This document shows positions 59,821-64,000 of a DNA stretch of 64,000 bases, one piece after another. Positions within the stretch are counted from its first letter, which is position 1, and the number at the start of each line of letters is the position of its first letter. The notes under the pieces were generated by a model, which had not been told where the DNA came from, searched no databases, and saw nothing but the letters and a program-made list of their open reading frames with translations. The position numbers and the translations under genes were made by a program. This DNA is from Talpa occidentalis (taxonomy: Eukaryota; Chordata; Mammalia; Eulipotyphla; Talpidae): NCBI RefSeq assembly GCF_014898055.3, contig NW_026555331.1:103863694-103927693 (forward strand), given 5' to 3'.

Positions 59821-59952
59821 CTGGAAGTTCTTCGTAAATTTCTTCAATTGGGTGATAGCTTGCTGATGAAACACTGCCTGGTAAAGGAACAACATCATCA
59901 TATAATTCTCCTTTTTCATCTTCATCCACAGGAATAATGTCCGATCCCATAT
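59821..59952 (-). CDS. SKAP2: SKAP2 exon: acidic linker with candidate Src-family tyrosines
   Basis: This 132-base exon has a TAG acceptor (59954-59953) and a GT donor at 59820-59819; it enters with two bases and leaves with one base of a split codon. The translation starts DMGSDIIPVDEDEKGELYDD and ends IEEIYEELP. The two tyrosines in acidic settings (ELYDD and EIYEELP) are the sort of sites phosphorylated by FYN in SKAP adaptors, creating SH2 docking sites. The middle of the exon (VVPLPGSVSSASYHP) differs clearly from human SKAP2 and carries an extra Tyr (SYHP), as expected for a disordered linker under weak constraint. The next exon is 30.6 kb away. Confidence 0.95.
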
Positions 59953-60292
59953 CTAGAAAACATGTTTCATGAAGTAAAATTTTAAAGAACACAAAAGGAC
60001 TTTCAAAACATTATTCCCTAAATTAATGCAGCCTTAAAAAGTCACAATATATCCCTACCTAAAAACATTTTATAAACTTGATTACTGCATAAATATGTAA
60101 ATTTCAAAATTGCCAACTGATACTTATAGAAAAATATACTTTTATAACTATGTAGTGAATGGTCTGAATTAATACCAGTCATACTCCCTTGGTCATTCTC
60201 AGAGTCCATAAGCTTTTGTCTATAAAAGTCCAAATCATTCGGTTATTCAGTATTTAAAGCTTGCAATATCTTCTTCAATTGATTGCTCTTAC

Positions 60293-60356
60293 CTTGTAAT
60301 ATAAATTTCAGATGTTGTACCCATTCCTCAGCATCTTTGGGAGAAGCTGCTGTAAA
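60293..60356 (-). CDS. SKAP2: SKAP2 exon: C-terminal helix of PH domain
   Basis: This 64-base exon has its acceptor AG at 60358-60357 and donor GT at 60292-60291 (GTAAGA). It begins on a full codon and ends after the first base of a split codon. It encodes FTAASPKDAEEWVQHLKFIL plus Q: the last PH strand and the closing amphipathic helix with its near-invariant Trp. It continues the reading frame of the exon at 61344-61220 exactly. His in the VQHL segment and Ile in KFIL look like mild substitutions relative to human SKAP2. The intron before it is 863 bases, and the one after it only 340. Confidence 0.96.
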
Positions 60357-61219
60357 CTAATAATAATGAAAAAAAAAACCATGAAAAATAACCACAGGTT
60401 ATACGGGATTCTTATCATTTCTTTAAGACCATTAGTAATTCTTTTCATGTCTAGTGCTACTTTTCTTGCAAGGATGCTTCTTATAATGTACAGTTAATTT
60501 TGACAAATTTACGTAATTGAAGCAGAGGATGATGGATTTGAAACTCTGATCAGCAGCTGGCAGCTGTGCAGGAAAAAAAAGCTGCTTCTCTTCATCAATG
60601 TCAAAGACAGAACTGATGAACAAAATTTGCCCTTGACAATTAGAAGACACCCATGAATTTCTTTAGACTGCTGGGTACAGTTTTCTTAAAAATGTTCTTG
60701 TCAGATTCCAACACACTACCTGACAACTTAATTAACTGGCTTTCAACTGTAATCTCAGATATTTAAAACTTATTAAACATACATTCCATATTGATGCTAG
60801 CTGATAGCTCTTGAATTGCAGGGCTGATATATGTCTTTACTTTCATTTTCTCCCACAACACTAAGCAATGCAATATGGATTAACATCCTGATATTTTTCT
60901 TTTGATAATTTTACTCTTTCTGATATGTAATTCTTTTAGGAAATCACAAAGTTCTATTATAATAGATATAAAATGCAACATGAGAGTAATTGATAAATTA
61001 CATATCCATTTGTTCTTTTTAAAGAAGATATCACTTGAATTAATCTGAAAAAAACTGAAATATATTTCTTCTTATATGAATATTCATTGTATGAAAGGCA
61101 ATATTTTTTAATATCCCTAACATGTCAGGGAGAGGTGTTTTCACAAAATGTTAATGTCTTTATAAATGAAATCAGGACATTTTATCAATTCAATTTCAAG
61201 GCAACAGAAAAACTCCAAC

Positions 61220-61344
61220 CTGATAGATACGTTTATCAGGAGCAGAGATTTCAAAACAGCAATCTTTCTTTGCATCCTTCCTAAGAGTGTTATTCATTCT
61301 GACACTGTAGCCATCTATTGCAAATTCTCCCTTCTGTTGTTTGT
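61220..61344 (-). CDS. SKAP2: SKAP2 exon: middle of PH domain
   Basis: This 125-base exon starts after a CAG acceptor (AG at 61346-61345) and ends CAG before a GT donor (61219-61218). It enters with two bases of a split codon and leaves on a complete codon. The translation contains KQQKGEFAIDGYSVRMNN, then TLRKDAKKDCCFEI and SAPDKRIYQ, the central and later beta strands of the PH domain that binds membrane phosphoinositides. It is nearly identical to mammalian SKAP2, with an Ala in the RKDxKKD loop where I recall Gly in human. The preceding exon, which should carry the first PH strands, is outside the window. Confidence 0.96.
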
Positions 61345-62241
61345 CTGTCGAAGATACAACAAAAGTTAGGATTTCATTTCTACAGTGAATATAAATTCCA
61401 ATCAGTTATCATTTTTTAATTGTCAAATCTTTAATATTTTATCTGTCTTTACACATAGATGAATTCCTCAGTGATTGCATATAAGTTAATTTTTTGCTAT
61501 TTTCAATTTAATTTTTAGCACAAATTTAAGGCAACCTTTAATGTTATTTTGAAGAACTACACAATGAGTATTCCTTTTGCCAAAATTAAGTAAAAAGACT
61601 CTCAATTTCTCTTCTATATATAAAAGGAATACAAATGTGCATGTATTTATATCTATGTGTTTGTATCTTCTATGAGCTTGTGTTGAAAGGATTGTATCTT
61701 TGTTGGAAAATGCAGATAATGGAGGCTCCAGACTAGCTGTAAGGTTTCCATGCTTAATTTAAAAGAGAGGAGAAAAGGTTCAGTTACACACACAAAGTAG
61801 TTGCCACTAGGATTTCATCTTCATTATCTGTACAACATTCAGTCAGTCAGTATTATAGCTTTATAGTACAATGTTTAAATGGCATCTTCAAATATCACCT
61901 TAAATTCAAAGACTATAAATGGATTTGGGGTGATTAAGTTTAAAAGGCTACTTTAGGGAACCAGAGAAAGAGACCCATAGTTAGTGGTTTCATTCAGAAA
62001 GAAGCATGGAAAGATGACACTTTCATGGAAGGGAAGTCCAAGAATTAAACCTTAAAACTTCCTAGAAAACTCATGACAAACTCATGGCTCTTTCAGATTT
62101 AGTAAACCAATGGGAAAAGCTGTCAGTTGAAATGTGCTGGGCTTTATTTGCCACTATCTCCTCTCAACACCAGTCCACCTCACTACCCCACCCCACCCTC
62201 CAAGTCTCTAAAATAAAGAATGAAAAAAACTTTTCCAAAAA

Positions 62242-62259
62242 TGTATAACTCTAACTTTT
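62242..62259. repeat. target-site duplication, left copy, of the L1 at 62260
   Basis: TGTATAACTCTAACTTTT, repeated perfectly at 62900-62917. Confidence 0.93.
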
Positions 62260-62899
62260 TTTTAATTTAAATTTTATTTTTATATTCCCCATACAATTGC
62301 AACCCCCTTATTTTGACCCCAATCCCTCCTTTCCCCGGCCCCCACCCCCTAAAGAGTGTCTCTGGTTCATAGTTGTTTGTTGATTTTGATATTTTCTTTC
62401 TTATAGTTATTCTTTTTCCTGGTTCCTTATTTATGTTTTCTAGATTCCTGCTATGAGTGAGACCATCCGGAATTTTTCTTTTTCTTTCTGGCTTATTTCG
62501 CTGAGCATGATCCCTTCCAGCTCCATCCATGTTGCTGCAAGTTGCATGTGTTTATCTTTTTTGAATGCTGAGTAATATTCCATGGTGTATATGTACCACA
62601 TCTTCTTGATCCGGTCATCTATTTTTGGACATTTGGGTTGTTTCCAAAGCTTAGCTATTGTAAATAGTGCTGCTGTAAACATAGGGGTGCAGGTGCCCTT
62701 TGGAATTGATGTTTCTGTCCTTTGGGTAAATTTCTGTCCTTTGGGTAAATACCTAGGAGTGGAATTGCTGGATCATATGGAAGCTCTATGTTTAGTAGGT
62801 CCAGAAATCTCCACACAGCTCTCCATAGTGGTTGGACCAGTTTGCACTCCTACCAACAGTGCAGGAGAGTTCCTTTTTCTCCACAACCTCGCCAACATT
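62260..62899 (-). mobile_element. 5'-truncated L1, minus strand
   Basis: An 18-base perfect target duplication bounds a 640-bp insert that begins with T-rich tail sequence on the left. It holds the same L1 3' UTR as the copy at 4521 (AACCAGAGACACTCTTTAGG on the minus strand) and the last part of ORF2, ending at a stop near 62440. Reading upstream, the frame is broken at 62712-62749 by a 19-bp tandem duplication. No endonuclease or reverse-transcriptase region remains. It lies in the same orientation as SKAP2. Confidence 0.94.
62712..62749. repeat. 19-bp tandem duplication inside the L1
   Basis: TTTCTGTCCTTTGGGTAAA occurs twice head to tail; the related L1 at 4521 has it once. Confidence 0.93.
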
Positions 62900-62917
62900 T
62901 GTATAACTCTAACTTTT
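62900..62917. repeat. target-site duplication, right copy, of the L1 at 62260
   Basis: Perfect match to 62242-62259. Confidence 0.93.
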
Positions 62918-63524
62918 GAACTAGTTGAAACAAGCTTAGCTAGTCAAGTATATTTGAATCCCATATAATGAATAAAAAAAAGAAGATTAGAGTTTCAGTC
63001 AGATATAATTTTAAATACACAGTAGGAATACAACAAAGGATTTCATACTCTGACCCTGAAAATAAAATTAGTCATTACTTTACCTAGTTATACCATTTTT
63101 ATAGAAAAGCTGCAAAGCTATAGGTTTATTTATTAGGTTAGCACACAATATTAAGATCATGAGTAAGGTGAACAGTCTCTTTTACTGAGCTCAGGGGAAA
63201 TAGAGAAATGCTTCCATATGGCAAGATGAAGAGTTCTCTTAGTTTAGTGTACTGGCAGATATATATCTCTTTTTCTCAAATATACTAATTTAATGCCTGA
63301 AGTAACATATATTTTTTAAATGTCATGGACATGATATAATTTTCAAAACATCAAATGAGAAAAAACTGACTTAGAAATTTCTGACTTAACCCTGGACCTT
63401 CTAATAATATTTAGAAATAATGGATGAATGCAAAAAACAATTCAAATTTTAAAATTTGAAGTTTACTTTGTAGAAAAAAGTCTACAATGAACTTCTGTGG
63501 GTTCAAAAAAACTGTATTTTAAAA

Positions 63525-63720
63525 ATTAGAGCAACATTTCCCAAAGTGTGTCCTTATGATCAAGTAAGTTTGGAAATACTCAATTCAACAGGTGTTAATT
63601 CAGGCTATCTTGAGGCCCTTTTTATAAGAAAGATTTAGTATGCAGCATTTCCCAAAGTTATTTGTCAACAGAATTCTTTTTTTCCTACAACATTTTATGA
63701 AGCTGGTACTCACTCCCAGG
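63525..63720. repeat. possible old hAT (MER-type) relics
   Basis: CATTTCCCAAAGTGTGTCC and CATTTCCCAAAGTTATTTG, about 115 bp apart, resemble terminal text of small mammalian hAT elements. Weak. Confidence 0.3.
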
Positions 63721-64000
63721 ACATATTTTGCAAAAAAACCAACTAGACAAACAACATTGGGGAGAAAGTATTAAAATAATGAATGGTTAAGCACAGGAGT
63801 TCTAAAATTCTCAAAGAAGACTAAGTCATTCACTTACTCATTAAATAAATTTACCCTGTGATTTAAAACAAACAAGGGAACATTATTGTTTAACGAGACA
63901 AAACTAGTAACATGCCAGCTAGCAGAAGCTTACGAAGTACCAAAATCCTATAAATTTTAGTCATTATAATAGAAATTTTCCTGAAACATATACTTTCCTA

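Larger units (their letters stand above)
11824..61344 (-). other. SKAP2: SKAP2 gene, 3' two-thirds (six coding exons and introns)
   Basis: Six exons on the minus strand join in phase (125+64+132+78+113+93 = 605 coding bases) to give about 200 C-terminal residues of a SKAP-family adaptor. SKAP2 is a cytosolic scaffold: an N-terminal dimerisation region, a PH domain binding 3-phosphoinositides, a tyrosine-rich linker phosphorylated by Src-family kinases, and an SH3 domain that binds ADAP/FYB1. It couples receptors to integrin and actin control, mainly in myeloid cells. SKAP2 rather than SKAP1 is chosen from the linker (SDII, GELYDD, IYEELPEEEED) and the C-terminus ending in MEMYDI. Introns, right to left, are 863, 340, 30,587, 5,480 and 11,646 bases. 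Human SKAP2 has 359 residues, so the exons for roughly the first 158 are beyond base 64000; I found no further exon in 61345-64000. The family assignment is seen directly in the translation; the function is family knowledge. Confidence 0.96.
61345..64000 (-). other. SKAP2: SKAP2 intron, partial (continues beyond the window)
   Basis: No upstream SKAP2 exon (the one with the first PH strands) was found here. Apart from the L1 at 62260-62899 and hAT-like terminal words near 63530 and 63645, the sequence is plain AT-rich intron. Confidence 0.8.

Noticed and set aside
11824..61344. SKAP1 instead of SKAP2
   Set aside because: Linker and C-terminal residues (SDII, IYEELPEEEED, MEMYDI) fit SKAP2; SKAP1 differs at these places.
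62582..62968. 128-codon plus-strand ORF
   Set aside because: Antisense of the truncated L1 at 62260-62899.

Overview
The window is nuclear DNA of a placental mammal. It has an AT-rich background, GT-AG introns up to 30 kb, L1, tRNA-derived SINE, MIR, L2, CR1 and hAT fossils, and no compact prokaryote-like genes. The only confidently identified gene is SKAP2 (Src kinase-associated phosphoprotein 2), on the minus strand. Its last six coding exons lie at 61344-61220, 60356-60293, 59952-59821, 29233-29156, 23675-23563 and 11916-11824 (stop). All splice phases agree, and together they encode about the last 200 residues: the second half of the PH domain, an acidic tyrosine-bearing linker and the whole SH3 domain. 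The 5' exons lie beyond base 64000. The order fits the mammalian locus in which SKAP2 sits beside the HOXA cluster; HOXA would lie off the right edge.

Layout. 1-9000 is intergenic sequence downstream of SKAP2, with a 5'-truncated L1 at 4521-5389 and an unexplained exon-like 150-base open block on the plus strand at 7698-7847. About 9000-11823 is the probable SKAP2 3' UTR and gene end; it holds a consensus CTCF motif at 9723-9737 and an unexplained 132-codon ORF in the sense direction. 11917-29155 is intronic and nearly free of SINEs. It holds long hairpins (17723-17760 and a striking 88-nt one at 25955-26042) and several candidate regulatory motifs. 29234-59820 is one 30.6-kb intron that holds ten of the eleven SINE copies plus MER5A, a decayed hAT transposase, CR1/L3, L2, MIR and other ancient repeats. 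59821-61344 carries three clustered exons. 61345-64000 is intron with a second truncated L1 (62260-62899).

The dominant SINE has a tRNA-like head (A box TGGCGCAGNGG, B box GGTTCGATCCC), a roughly 200-bp unique body and an AATAAA-rich tail. It falls into an older type and a younger CpG-rich type, and the younger type is found inserted into the older. It is not the cetartiodactyl CHR, carnivore CAN or equid ERE head. A bat or another laurasiatherian is my best guess, but I cannot fix the species without a repeat library. The items most worth a second look are the 88-nt hairpin, the orphan exon, the two CTCF-like sites, a mariner-like palindrome that may be a collapsed element, and the sharp boundary between the SINE-poor left half and the SINE-rich large intron.
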